From assembly GCA_024400545.1 (NCBI GenBank), contig JAKSMO010000010.1:1-54095 (forward strand): 54,095 bases of DNA, given 5' to 3'. Below, piece after piece: positions 23,535 through 32,451 of the stretch. The position numbers and the translations under genes are program-made. The DNA comes from Bacteroidales bacterium. GTDB lineage: Bacteria; Bacteroidota; Bacteroidia; Bacteroidales; P3. The notes beneath the pieces were generated by a model. It worked only from the letters and a program-made list of their open reading frames with translations, was not told the origin of the DNA and searched no databases. Positions within the stretch are counted from its first letter, which is position 1; each line of letters starts with the position of its first letter.

Positions 23535-25337
23535 ATGTCGTTCACCTTCCGATATATGAAACCTTATGCTGCTCGATTGGTGGCCTATGGTTTCTTTGTT
23601 GTATTGTCGGTGGTGTTTACAATGGCTACGGCATTGTCGGTAGCCGACTTTATCAAAATTCTTTTCCCGCCCAGCGATACGTCGCTTATTTCGTCGGGCG
23701 GCGCCAGTTTGCTTTCGCAGGGTTTGCAAGCACTTTACAATTGGCTTATCTCTTTCGGACCAAAGATGGCATTGATTTATTTCTCGGTGGTTGTCTTTGT
23801 TCTTTATGCGTTTAAAAACGTTTTCTCCTATCTGTCATTAGTTCAGATGGCTGTGGTGCGGTGCAAAGTGGTGCGAGATATCCGCAACCAACTTTTCGAC
23901 AAAGCTGTTCATCTGCCACTTTCGTATTATGGATCTCATCGTAGTGGCGATGTTATTTCGCGATTTGGCAGTGATATGGTGGAATATGAAGAGAGTACGC
24001 TAAATTCTATCCAACAACTGGTTACGGCTATTGTTAGTATGGTGTTGTTTATAGCCATGTTGTTCTATATCAGTGTTAAGCTTACATTGTTTGTGCTTTG
24101 CATGTTGCCAGTTATCTTGATAGTGATTTCGGGTATCACCCATCGTTTACGGCGCAAGTCGCTCCAATTGCAAGAGCGCAATGCTTTCCTTACCTCGCTG
24201 ATGGAGGAAACGATTATGGGACTTAAGGTAATCAAGGCTTATACGGCTATAGATTTCTCCAATCGTCGTTTTCGTGATGCCAATGCAGGTTATGCCAAAT
24301 TGCGCACCCGCGTTTTTCGTCGTGTTGATTTGTCGTCTCCGGTCAGCGACTTTTTGGGCAATGCTGTGGTTATTGGCATATTGCTCTTTGGGTCGTCGAT
24401 GGTATTGGCAGGCGATGCAGGGCTCACTGCCGACCTTTTTGTGTCGTATATCATGATGTTTGTGCTCATGATACCTCCAGCAAAAGAATTGTCAACAGCT
24501 ATTTCGCAGATGAAGAAAGGTCGTGCCTGTATTGATAGGTTGCAGCAGTTTCTTTCGGTTTCCAATACCGTTGTTGATGCCCCCGATGCTGTTTCTTTTG
24601 CGGGGTTGAGCAACAAGATTGAGTTTTGTAATGTAGGATTTCATTATAATCCTGACAAAGAAGTTCTTACCGACATCAATCTAGATATTCCACGGGGTAG
24701 CACAGTCGCCTTGGTGGGCAGTTCGGGATCGGGCAAATCAACTATGGTGGATCTTGTTATGCGGTTCTATGATTGTACGAAAGGCGAGATTCGTATTGAT
24801 GGCACTCCGCTAAAACAATTACGGTTGGCCGATTTGCGCCAGCATATAGGTGTTGTGGCGCAGGACACCATATTGTTCAACGATACTATTCGTGCTAATA
24901 TCGCTTTTGGTATGCCGGATGCTACAGATGAACAAATAGTTAGGGTGGCAAAAGCCGCCAATGCGCACGAGTTTATCATGCAGCAACCGCAGGGCTATGA
25001 TACCAATATTGGTGATGGTGGCAACAGTTTGAGCGGCGGCCAGCGTCAGCGTATCAGCATTGCCCGCGCTTTGTTGCGTAATCCCGATATTCTGATTTTC
25101 GACGAAGCTACTTCGGCTCTTGATACCGAGAGCGAGCGCCTTGTGCAGCAGGCTTTAGACAACTTGCTCTCCAATCGAACCGCCATTATTGTGGCTCATC
25201 GTCTTTCTACTATCCAGCATGCTGACCTTATTGTTGTTCTCGAACAAGGAAAGATAGTGGAGCGCGGCACTCATCAGCAGCTTATGGATTTCCAAGGTCG
25301 TTATTATCAATTGGTTCAAATGCAGTCGATAAAATAG
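23535..25337 (+). CDS. MsbA-like ABC exporter (fused permease and ATPase)
   Basis: 600 residues, half-transporter layout. Six membrane helices lie in residues 1-320, and the ATPase domain has Walker A LVGSSGSGKST, signature LSGGQRQR and Walker B ILIFDEATSALD. Such proteins work as inner-membrane homodimers. The nearest well-known role is lipid A/LPS core flipping by MsbA, but multidrug export cannot be excluded. Followed after 5 nt by a T9SS-secreted protein gene. Confidence 0.9.
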   Translation: MSFTFRYMKPYAARLVAYGFFVVLSVVFTMATALSVADFIKILFPPSDTSLISSGGASLLSQGLQALYNWLISFGPKMALIYFSVVVFVLYAFKNVFSYLSLVQMAVVRCKVVRDIRNQLFDKAVHLPLSYYGSHRSGDVISRFGSDMVEYEESTLNSIQQLVTAIVSMVLFIAMLFYISVKLTLFVLCMLPVILIVISGITHRLRRKSLQLQERNAFLTSLMEETIMGLKVIKAYTAIDFSNRRFRDANAGYAKLRTRVFRRVDLSSPVSDFLGNAVVIGILLFGSSMVLAGDAGLTADLFVSYIMMFVLMIPPAKELSTAISQMKKGRACIDRLQQFLSVSNTVVDAPDAVSFAGLSNKIEFCNVGFHYNPDKEVLTDINLDIPRGSTVALVGSSGSGKSTMVDLVMRFYDCTKGEIRIDGTPLKQLRLADLRQHIGVVAQDTILFNDTIRANIAFGMPDATDEQIVRVAKAANAHEFIMQQPQGYDTNIGDGGNSLSGGQRQRISIARALLRNPDILIFDEATSALDTESERLVQQALDNLLSNRTAIIVAHRLSTIQHADLIVVLEQGKIVERGTHQQLMDFQGRYYQLVQMQSIK

Positions 25338-25342
25338 TAGTT

Positions 25343-26860
25343 ATGGTCAAACCGAACGATATAACCCAAGGAAATAAGTTAGTGACATTGTTGCTTGTAT
25401 TTGTGTGTTTTGTTTCGGCATTGCATGCGCAACAGCCTTTTCATATCTCCACAGGCGTGGCTTCAAGTCATAATGTAAGTTTTCTTGAGTGGACAACCGC
25501 TGATGGAGTAGGTGATTATCAGGTGTGGCGTCAGTATCCCAATGAGTTATTTGAATTTGTAGCCATTGTTTCAGGCCAGACTTCTTACCACGATAGTCTT
25601 ACTCGGACTATATGCAGCGATACGGTAAATTATTATGTTGTAGGCAACAATGGAATAGAAGATGTCTTTTCTGATACGGTTGGCATTTATCATACCGACG
25701 ACATTCCAACGGCCCCATGCCAGCTCAAGGTTTGTAGTGTGGATACTGCTGCTGACCGAATTTTTCTGAGTTGGTATCCAAGTCCTGATGCCGATGTGAT
25801 GGGCTATTTTATTGTTCAAGGCAATCCTAGTCGCGGTTATGATACTGTTTGGGGGCGTGAAAATACTACTTATCTTTGTCGCGAAAACCTTGCGGAGGGC
25901 TTGGCCGAGGCTCAGTATGATTTTCGCATTATGGCTTTTGATAGCTGTTATCAGGCTAGTGCCCTCACGCCGTATTATCATAATCCCGTTCTTCAGTTCA
26001 CACAAGAACCATGTTCGCGGCATTTTCGCTGCAAATGGAACAGGTATATTAATATGCCCGACAGTGTGGCTCATTACACGCTCTTTTACCAACTTGAAAA
26101 TAGCGATGTTATTCATCGTCTCCAAGTGGGGCCGGAGGGGCCTTTTGAATTTGATACTGTCATCTCTGATTTGGCTGTTGGCAGAGTTAATGTGTATCTG
26201 CGTGTTGACAATAGTACCGATTCACTTCATGCTTTTTCTCTTTGTCGCACGTTTCAGTTTCCTTCAATCGACACGGCCGAATATTTGACTATTGCCTCGG
26301 CCGACTATTATGATACGATTCCTGCCATTATGCTTGATATTGATGTTGATCCCTCGTTTGCAGGTTCGCCAGTTCAGATTTATCGTCGTCGTGGTTCCCG
26401 TGAACAGTTCGCACCTATAGCCGAGATTGAGATTAACCCGTATAATTCTCACATACAGTATCTTGATAGAGATATTTATGCCGATGCCGATTTTTATACT
26501 TATCAATTGTCTGTGCATGATAGTTGTGAATACTATACCCAATATTCCGATACTTTACAAATAGTATTGCCCACAGTATCAACGGGTTTATTCATTCCTA
26601 ACATTTTAATAAGTGGCAGTGCTGAATTGGGGCGATTCTGTCCGCAGTTGCTTTCGCCGTTGGCCAAAGGATACCATTTCGCTGTCTTTAACCGTTATGG
26701 TGAGAGAGTATTTTACACTACTGATATTAACGATTGTTGGGATGGCACGTCTGCCGATGGGCATGTGCTTCCCCAAGGCACCTATGTCTATCTCATTAGT
26801 TGCAGTCATTCCGATGGCTCCGACAAAAAATATAAAGGAACAATAACATTGATAAAATAA
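25343..26860 (+). CDS. T9SS-secreted protein with fibronectin-like domains and a gliding-motility-type C-terminal domain
   Basis: 505 residues. The signal peptide ends near ALHAQ (residue 30). Residues 35-390 form several fibronectin III-like modules (FLEWTTADGVGDYQVWRQ, IFLSWYPSPDADVMGYFI). The C-terminal 90 residues (GLFIPNILISG, YHFAVFNRYGERVFYT, CWDGTSADGHVLPQGTYVYLI, YKGTITLIK) are the type B sorting domain (CHU_C/gliding-motility-associated) used by the type IX secretion system. Surface or secreted; ligand unknown. Confidence 0.9.
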   Translation: MVKPNDITQGNKLVTLLLVFVCFVSALHAQQPFHISTGVASSHNVSFLEWTTADGVGDYQVWRQYPNELFEFVAIVSGQTSYHDSLTRTICSDTVNYYVVGNNGIEDVFSDTVGIYHTDDIPTAPCQLKVCSVDTAADRIFLSWYPSPDADVMGYFIVQGNPSRGYDTVWGRENTTYLCRENLAEGLAEAQYDFRIMAFDSCYQASALTPYYHNPVLQFTQEPCSRHFRCKWNRYINMPDSVAHYTLFYQLENSDVIHRLQVGPEGPFEFDTVISDLAVGRVNVYLRVDNSTDSLHAFSLCRTFQFPSIDTAEYLTIASADYYDTIPAIMLDIDVDPSFAGSPVQIYRRRGSREQFAPIAEIEINPYNSHIQYLDRDIYADADFYTYQLSVHDSCEYYTQYSDTLQIVLPTVSTGLFIPNILISGSAELGRFCPQLLSPLAKGYHFAVFNRYGERVFYTTDINDCWDGTSADGHVLPQGTYVYLISCSHSDGSDKKYKGTITLIK

Positions 26861-26867
26861 TAGCAAA

Positions 26868-27671
26868 ATGAAAATTGCTCTTTACGCACGATATATTGAA
26901 GAAACCCTCCGTCAGCAGTTTTCTCAACTGGTTGATATTCTTCAGCGCAATGGAGTTGAAACCGAGGAGGTGACCGATACGATTCCCGACAGCCATTTCG
27001 ATTTTCTTTTTTCGGTGGGTGGCGACGGCACGCTTCTCAGTTCTGTGCATCTGATTGGCGATCGAGGCATCCCTGTTCTCGGCATCAATTTTGGTCATTT
27101 AGGTTTCCTCACTACGGCGGGCCGATATGATATTGACCGTCTTGTTCACGACCTTTTGGCCGGCCACTATACAGTTGAGCCTCGCACTTTGCTGCATGTT
27201 GTGGCCAATCACGACAACCAGCAGTTAGAGACTTTTGCCCTCAATGAGGTGTCGCTTCACCGATTGCTTGATGGCACCCTTCTCAGTACCGATCTGTTTG
27301 TGGATGATGATTTTGTGGCTACTTATGCTGGCGATGGCCTAATAGTGGCCACACCTACGGGTTCTACGGCTTATTCTCTTAGCTGTGGTGGCCCAATCCT
27401 TACGCCAAATAGTTCGTGTTTCGTTATCACACCGAATGGTGCGCACAATCTTACTTTGAGGCCTATCATTGTGCCCGATTCTGCTGTATTGCGCCTTGTT
27501 ACTCATTTGCAGCAGTCATCCTTTAATTTGGGCACCGACTCTCGTCGTCAGCAGTTTTCTTGTGGCACCGAGATTGTTCTCACGCGTGAGCGTTTCACAG
27601 TTCAGCTTGTGCGACTCCACAACCAGAGTTTCTTTACGGCCATTCATCAAAAACTGGGTTGGAATTTTTAG
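26868..27671 (+). CDS. nadK: NAD kinase
   Basis: 267 residues, slightly shorter than average. GGDGTLLSS at residues 51-59 is the ATP/NAD kinase motif, LNEVSLHR the second conserved NE segment, and YAGDGLIVATPTGSTAYSLSCGGPI the glycine-rich TPTGSTAY signature. It phosphorylates NAD to NADP. It lies 8 nt after the T9SS protein gene and 14 nt before patatin. Confidence 0.96.
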   Translation: MKIALYARYIEETLRQQFSQLVDILQRNGVETEEVTDTIPDSHFDFLFSVGGDGTLLSSVHLIGDRGIPVLGINFGHLGFLTTAGRYDIDRLVHDLLAGHYTVEPRTLLHVVANHDNQQLETFALNEVSLHRLLDGTLLSTDLFVDDDFVATYAGDGLIVATPTGSTAYSLSCGGPILTPNSSCFVITPNGAHNLTLRPIIVPDSAVLRLVTHLQQSSFNLGTDSRRQQFSCGTEIVLTRERFTVQLVRLHNQSFFTAIHQKLGWNF

Positions 27672-27684
27672 CAATATCCGTTTT

Positions 27685-28530
27685 ATGCGCCACCTATCGA
27701 CATTTATTCTGCTCGTTTTTATGTTATTATTTGTTCCACTAAATGCACAAAGGGTAGGGGTGTCGTTGTGTGGTGGTGGCGCGTTAGGTTACGCACACAT
27801 GGGTTTTCTTCAGGCATTGGACGAGGAGGGTGTGCACCCTTCTGCGGTGGTTGGAACTTCGATGGGGGCCATTATGGGAATGATGTATTGTGCAGGCTAT
27901 TCTCCACAGCAAATCTTGTCTATAGTTAAGAAGGAGAAGATGGACCGCCTCATCACCATCGCCAAACCATCGCTGCGGCTCGATGGTCTCGTTAGCACAA
28001 AACCTATTCAAGATGTGTTACTTAAATATGTCCCGCACAATAGTTTCGATTCACTAGATGTGCCGTTTTATTGTTGTGTGGCCAATATCAGTGCGCTAAA
28101 ACCTCATTATTGTAGTGTAGGCAATCAGTTGGTTCAGTGTGTTATGGCTTCGGCAGCCATACCTGGCATATTTTCCCCTGTGCCTTTGTTTGGTGGATAT
28201 TGTGTTGACGGATCCGTTTTTGACCAAATGCCTATTTTGCCGCTGCAAGAGGAGCGGTGCGACATCACCATTGGTGCTTTACTGAAAGTGGAGAAACCTC
28301 GAACCGATTTGAAAACCAATTTTGTATGGCTTCACGCTATTAGTGCTGCTTGCTATCATTCGGTAACAACTACAATTCCGCAGTTCACCCATGTGGTGGA
28401 GATTGATCTGGGTAACTATTGGATGCTTGATTTCGACAAAGTTGACCAGCTGTATCAGATGGGCTATGAGGCCGGAAAGAAGTATTTTGCCAATAACCCA
28501 ATGTTTAATTCCATTGCCCCACAGCGCTAA
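27685..28530 (+). CDS. Patatin-like phospholipase (secreted or periplasmic)
   Basis: 281 residues from the ATG at 27685; the longer frame runs back inside nadK and is rejected because a signal peptide (ending near PLNAQ) starts here. The oxyanion loop GGGALG lies at residues 30-35, the nucleophile Ser59 in GTSMG, and the catalytic Asp in VDGSVFD. These are serine-aspartate dyad lipid acyl hydrolases. Its 3' end overlaps yraN on the opposite strand by 26 nt. Confidence 0.9.
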   Translation: MRHLSTFILLVFMLLFVPLNAQRVGVSLCGGGALGYAHMGFLQALDEEGVHPSAVVGTSMGAIMGMMYCAGYSPQQILSIVKKEKMDRLITIAKPSLRLDGLVSTKPIQDVLLKYVPHNSFDSLDVPFYCCVANISALKPHYCSVGNQLVQCVMASAAIPGIFSPVPLFGGYCVDGSVFDQMPILPLQEERCDITIGALLKVEKPRTDLKTNFVWLHAISAACYHSVTTTIPQFTHVVEIDLGNYWMLDFDKVDQLYQMGYEAGKKYFANNPMFNSIAPQR

Positions 28531-28876
28531 AGGCATCTTCGATATGGTTGATTTGATAGCTAGTTTGGCTAATCTCAACGGCAATGATGTCAAATCTTAC
28601 TTCCTCTTCTCTGTCGTTCTCAATCACATAGGCATTGGCTAGTCTGATATAGGCGCGCTGCTTGTTTTTGTTCACAAAATCCTCAGGGTTGCCAAAATCA
28701 AGCATACTGCGTGTCTTCACTTCCACAAAAACAATTAGTCCTTCTTTATATGCAATAATGTCAGCCTCCAGTTTCCCCTTTTTCCAGTTGCGTTCAATTA
28801 TTGCATAACCTTGTTCTTGCAAGTACTTTGTTGCAAGATCTTCGCCTAGTTTTCCTGTGTCGTTGTGTTTTGCCAT
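28505..28876 (-). CDS. YraN/UPF0102 family putative endonuclease
   Basis: 123 residues. GKLGEDLATKYLQEQGYAIIERNW at the N-terminus and EADIIAYKEGLIVFVEVKTR, with the E-x-D-x-EVK nuclease-like core, define the UPF0102 family, related to Holliday-junction-resolvase-type restriction-endonuclease folds. Function is not firmly established. It is the only minus-strand gene between 16 and 31 kb; own promoter at 28884, divergent from comEC. Confidence 0.93.
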   Translation of the reverse strand: MAKHNDTGKLGEDLATKYLQEQGYAIIERNWKKGKLEADIIAYKEGLIVFVEVKTRSMLDFGNPEDFVNKNKQRAYIRLANAYVIENDREEEVRFDIIAVEISQTSYQINHIEDAFSAVGQWN

Positions 28877-28883
28877 ATTAATG

Positions 28884-28891
28884 CAAAAATA
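28884..28891 (-). promoter_or_regulatory. -7 box of yraN
   Basis: TATTTTTG on the minus strand, 7 nt upstream of the yraN start, implying a very short or leaderless message. Confidence 0.5.
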
Positions 28892-28923
28892 CTACTTTTT
28901 TCTTTTTTGTCAGAAAAAAAATG

Positions 28924-28931
28924 TAATTTTG
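28924..28931 (+). promoter_or_regulatory. -7 box of comEC
   Basis: TAATTTTG, 7 nt upstream of the ATG at 28939. A second in-frame ATG lies two codons further (28945). Confidence 0.5.
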
Positions 28932-28938
28932 CATCATA

Positions 28939-30966
28939 ATGACAATGGATACTGACCATTCAACACTTGCCAAAACGCTCACACTGATGTTTCAACGGGC
29001 TCCAATGCTGCGAGTTGCGTTGGCATTAGTTATTGGTATATCGTTGGGCGATATGTTTGATGCAGTCACATTTACCCCCATTATTGTTGCCCTTATTTGC
29101 AGTTTGTTGTTGATGTGTTTATCGTTGACTTTTGCAAAAATGTCGTACTTTTTTCATCCTATGTTGTGGCTCTCTATAGTTGCAATGGGGTGGGGGATAT
29201 TCATTTTTGCGCAGCCTGCCGATCCCTTTGCCGAACAAACGCAAATGGCAAAAACACACTTGGTAGTGCGTATAGCTGATGCTCCTCGTGAGTCGGCCCA
29301 GTGTTATAAATATGTTGCAGAAATTGACTCTGTGGAGGATAGACCTGCATTTGGTAAGATATTGCTTTATTTCCCCAAAACAGCAGTTACCGCCAATTGG
29401 CAGTATGACGATGTTTTACGGATCTATGTCAAGCCACAACGACCTGAGGGTGAAACGAACCCACATCAATTCGATTATCGTCGGTATTTGCAGCATCGAG
29501 GTATTTATTGGCAAAGTTACGTTGCCCAGGATGCTTTTGCTCTTGTTCCTAATGCCAAACGCCATTTTTCGTTGATTGGTATTGCCAAAATGTTGCAGCA
29601 CAAGTGGGTAGTTCGTATTCAGCATTTAGGTCTTAGCCAACAGCATCAGTCGGTGGTTGAGGCACTGCTACTGGGTTGGCGCAACGATTTATCGCCCATC
29701 ACTCAGGCACAGTTCCGGCAGGCGGGCATCTTGCATTTGTTGTGTGTGTCGGGTTTGCATGTGGGCATATGGTCTATGATTGTGGGAGGATGCTTGATAT
29801 TTTTAGGCAATTTGCGATGGCAGCGTATCGTGAAAGGGGTGGCCAAGATTGTGACAATCTGGTGCTTTGTTCTTTTGTCGGGTCTTACTCCTTCGGCAGT
29901 GCGCGCAGGTCTAATGTTCTCGCTTTTGGCAATAGGGGGCATGATGGAGCGCCGTACATCAAGTTTGAACCATTTGGCCACGTCGGCATGTATATTGCTT
30001 GTTTTCAGCCCTAACACACTTTTCGATGTGGGTTTTCAATTATCTTATTCGGCAGTGTTAGGCATATTGGCATTCCACACTCCGCTCCAACAACTCATTC
30101 CCTCATTGGAGCAAAAGAGATACTTAACACCATTATCCAAGCTTTGGTCGTGGACTTGCCTTTCGCTGTCGGCGCAAATGGTCACTTTGCCATTATCACT
30201 ATTTTATTTTCATCAGTTCCCTCGCTATTTTTTATTTGCCAACCTTGTTATTGTACCTTTTGCCGGGCTGCTGCTGGTTTCGGCTTTGATAATGACCCTA
30301 TGGGGTGGGTGGACTGTCAATATTGTTGAGTGTGAACTCAATTTTATCGATCGTGTTACACAACGAATATCCTCTCTTCCATCGCCGATGCTTGATAATA
30401 TTTATTGCGATGTGCTTATCTCTGGCTTATTGGTAGTTGCCATGTTGTTAGGTGTGCTTTTTCTTCGCGGACGCCATCATTGGGCTTTGCCATCAGCCAT
30501 TTGTTGCTTGATACTTGTTGCATTATACTCCAACATGGTAAATTGGCGTGCACAGCGTCAACATGATATGGTGTTTTATCACTCTGGTCGTCATTTGGCT
30601 GTTGAATGTTTGGCTGGTCGTAATAGTTATCTTATTTGTAGCCGGCAAGTTGCGCAAAATCCCGATGTGCTAGCTTATCAACGGCAAGGGTTGCTCAACC
30701 ATCGGCGAATTAGCCACACGCAGGTCATTCCTATCGACTCTACTTTTATTGATGCTTGTTGTGCGGTGAAAAATCATAGCATTGTATTTGATAGCCGCAA
30801 TACCTTGGTGATTGATAGTTCCAACTGCACACCTTTTTTATGGCATAGTCAATATGATGTTTCGTCTGTGCGGCAGCACTTCGATGTTATTGTGGTGGCA
30901 CCTCGCCAAAGGGTTGATACCTCGCTCTTGCAATGTTTTACGCCCGATACTATTATTTGCGAATGA
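28939..30966 (+). CDS. comEC: ComEC/Rec2-family DNA uptake channel protein
   Basis: 675 residues. An N-terminal DUF4131 region with about three membrane helices and an OB-like soluble part is followed by the Competence domain with many helices and the family signature QAGILHLLCVSGLHVGIW near residue 260. The C-terminal metallo-beta-lactamase-like domain of Bacillus ComEC is absent; only about 140 soluble residues follow the last helix, as is common in Bacteroidota. It is expected to carry single-stranded DNA across the inner membrane in transformation. The 3' end overlaps the next, convergent gene by 14 nt. Confidence 0.92.
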   Translation: MTMDTDHSTLAKTLTLMFQRAPMLRVALALVIGISLGDMFDAVTFTPIIVALICSLLLMCLSLTFAKMSYFFHPMLWLSIVAMGWGIFIFAQPADPFAEQTQMAKTHLVVRIADAPRESAQCYKYVAEIDSVEDRPAFGKILLYFPKTAVTANWQYDDVLRIYVKPQRPEGETNPHQFDYRRYLQHRGIYWQSYVAQDAFALVPNAKRHFSLIGIAKMLQHKWVVRIQHLGLSQQHQSVVEALLLGWRNDLSPITQAQFRQAGILHLLCVSGLHVGIWSMIVGGCLIFLGNLRWQRIVKGVAKIVTIWCFVLLSGLTPSAVRAGLMFSLLAIGGMMERRTSSLNHLATSACILLVFSPNTLFDVGFQLSYSAVLGILAFHTPLQQLIPSLEQKRYLTPLSKLWSWTCLSLSAQMVTLPLSLFYFHQFPRYFLFANLVIVPFAGLLLVSALIMTLWGGWTVNIVECELNFIDRVTQRISSLPSPMLDNIYCDVLISGLLVVAMLLGVLFLRGRHHWALPSAICCLILVALYSNMVNWRAQRQHDMVFYHSGRHLAVECLAGRNSYLICSRQVAQNPDVLAYQRQGLLNHRRISHTQVIPIDSTFIDACCAVKNHSIVFDSRNTLVIDSSNCTPFLWHSQYDVSSVRQHFDVIVVAPRQRVDTSLLQCFTPDTIICE

Positions 30967-31510
30967 GGGTTACAATGAGGTAAAGGCTTAGCAGTGTAAG
31001 TGCAAAAGTATAGAATCTTGGCCAGATAAAGCTGATGATGAGCATTACGCTTATGAGTGCAAGTAGTTTTACAGCAATTTGTTTTTTTAGTGGCAGACTT
31101 TGCAGTGTCAGGTTGATTTTGCTGGTAGTGCCACGCCATTTTGACATGATTTTCTGCCACAATTGATTTAGAATTTTGTAGAGACGCGGCATGCCACGTC
31201 TGTACTTGCCGTTATTATCAATGGTTTCGGTTTTGAAGGTGGGCATTTTTTTGACTTTTACATGTATGGTTTTTTGGTGTTTTTTGCCCTGTATGGTTAC
31301 TGTCAGGGTGAGTTTGGTCCGCCCTTTTGACCTATTGAGTCTGAAACGTTTTGTGCCGGATATTTCCAGCGCTATCTCATTAGTTTTAAACCCATTGTCA
31401 AGTGTGAGTGATACATTGTCGGCACCTTCGCACTGCCAACTGATTTCTACGATGTCGCCTTCGGTGATGGTGCGACGATCAATATCAAATGTCATTCGTT
31501 GTTTGTCCAT
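30953..31510 (-). CDS. Membrane-anchored protein of unknown function with an Ig-like N-terminal domain
   Basis: 185 residues from the ATG at 31510 (MDKQRMTFDIDRRT); upstream ATGs at 31528 and nearby are possible. The first 85 residues (ITEGDIVEISWQCEGADNVSLTLDNG, KLTLTVTIQGKKHQKTIHVKVK) read like an Ig-type beta domain. Residues 145-185 hold two hydrophobic helices. A palindromic repeat (31178-31205) lies inside the frame and encodes KYRRGMPRLYK, suggesting an in-frame insertion. Tail-to-tail overlap with comEC. Confidence 0.7.
   Translation of the reverse strand: MDKQRMTFDIDRRTITEGDIVEISWQCEGADNVSLTLDNGFKTNEIALEISGTKRFRLNRSKGRTKLTLTVTIQGKKHQKTIHVKVKKMPTFKTETIDNNGKYRRGMPRLYKILNQLWQKIMSKWRGTTSKINLTLQSLPLKKQIAVKLLALISVMLIISFIWPRFYTFALTLLSLYLIVTLIRK
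31178..31205. repeat. GAGACGCGGCATGCC-type palindrome inside a gene
   Basis: Near-perfect palindrome centred on GGCATGCC with GTAGAGACG/CGTCTGTAC arms. It matches intergenic copies at 32326-32353 and 32416-32443 at almost every position. Confidence 0.8.
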
Positions 31511-31633
31511 ATATTTATGATGATGCAATTTTTATGCCAGTTGTGCGTTATTGTTGAAAAGGTGGATGGGGTTAATGGAGTTGACGAAGTGGCTGCTGCC
31601 CCACAATTCACTAATCACAAATCACTAAACAAA

Positions 31634-32299
31634 ATGCACTACGATTATTTTGAATTTGAACATACGATGAGCGATGATGAGCGCGTCCAGTTTATACACG
31701 ATGCTTATGAGCGTATCTTTGGAACGGTGATAGAGGGCACCTACCGAAATATCAATAAGGTGATGCGGTTTCTGCGGCAGTCCGACTTTTATAGGATTGC
31801 TTGTCGCCACCATCAGTTTGTGGGGGGCAATGCATGGCATCAGCTGGAGTGTTTTTGTCATGCGTTTCTTGATCCTTTTAGCCGTGGGGCAGGTGGATAC
31901 GGAGAGGTAGATTTGTACCGTAAAGAGCAGGCGGAGTGGATTGAGGCGGATCGATTGGGTATTGCTATTGTGTGTTTGTTGCACGATGCTGGTAATGTGA
32001 CGGGGGTTGAGTTTCCTCCGCGTGTGCTGAAGCGCCATGGCCGCCGTTCCACTTATGTGCTTACGGATATGAATCGTTTCGATCTTATGTTTGATGAGAA
32101 TATGGCTATCATTTATCATCAGGAGAAGGATCCCGAGGATTTGCGTTACGCTACGCCTGATGGGGAGTCTTTTGAGCGTATTCTGCAGTTTCCGCTTTAC
32201 CGGATGATTCGCCATTGCGATGCGATTAGCTGCCAATGCCGCATGACGGAGGCGGAGTTGGTGTCGCGTTTGGCTGAGTTGTATGAGGTGTTAGGCTAG
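31634..32299 (+). CDS. HD-domain-like hydrolase of unknown substrate
   Basis: 221 residues from the ATG at 31634 (MHYDYFEFEHTM); the frame is open back to 31499 but that part overlaps the opposite gene's start. HHQFVGGNAWHQLECFCHAF, CLLHDAGNV and MIRHCDAIS follow the H...HD...D order of the HD phosphohydrolase fold. The leader contains a 20-nt stretch identical to the leader of the thioesterase gene at 40241. Confidence 0.72.
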   Translation: MHYDYFEFEHTMSDDERVQFIHDAYERIFGTVIEGTYRNINKVMRFLRQSDFYRIACRHHQFVGGNAWHQLECFCHAFLDPFSRGAGGYGEVDLYRKEQAEWIEADRLGIAIVCLLHDAGNVTGVEFPPRVLKRHGRRSTYVLTDMNRFDLMFDENMAIIYHQEKDPEDLRYATPDGESFERILQFPLYRMIRHCDAISCQCRMTEAELVSRLAELYEVLG

Positions 32300-32451
32300 A
32301 GATGCGAAATGTAGTGTCTGTATTGCTAGCGATGCGGCATGCCGCGTCTCTACTGATGCCGGATGATAAAGGAATGGGGCAATGACCATACGGCCACTGC
32401 CCCATTTTTTTATTGCCAGAGACGCGGCATGCCACGTCTCTACGTGTTGTG
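32300..32451. repeat. Palindromic repeats of the GGCATGCC family
   Basis: Two good copies (32326-32353 and 32416-32443), plus a degenerate one at about 32293-32325, in the spacer between the HD-domain gene and the convergent T9SS gene. Strong hairpins that could also terminate transcription. Confidence 0.8.
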
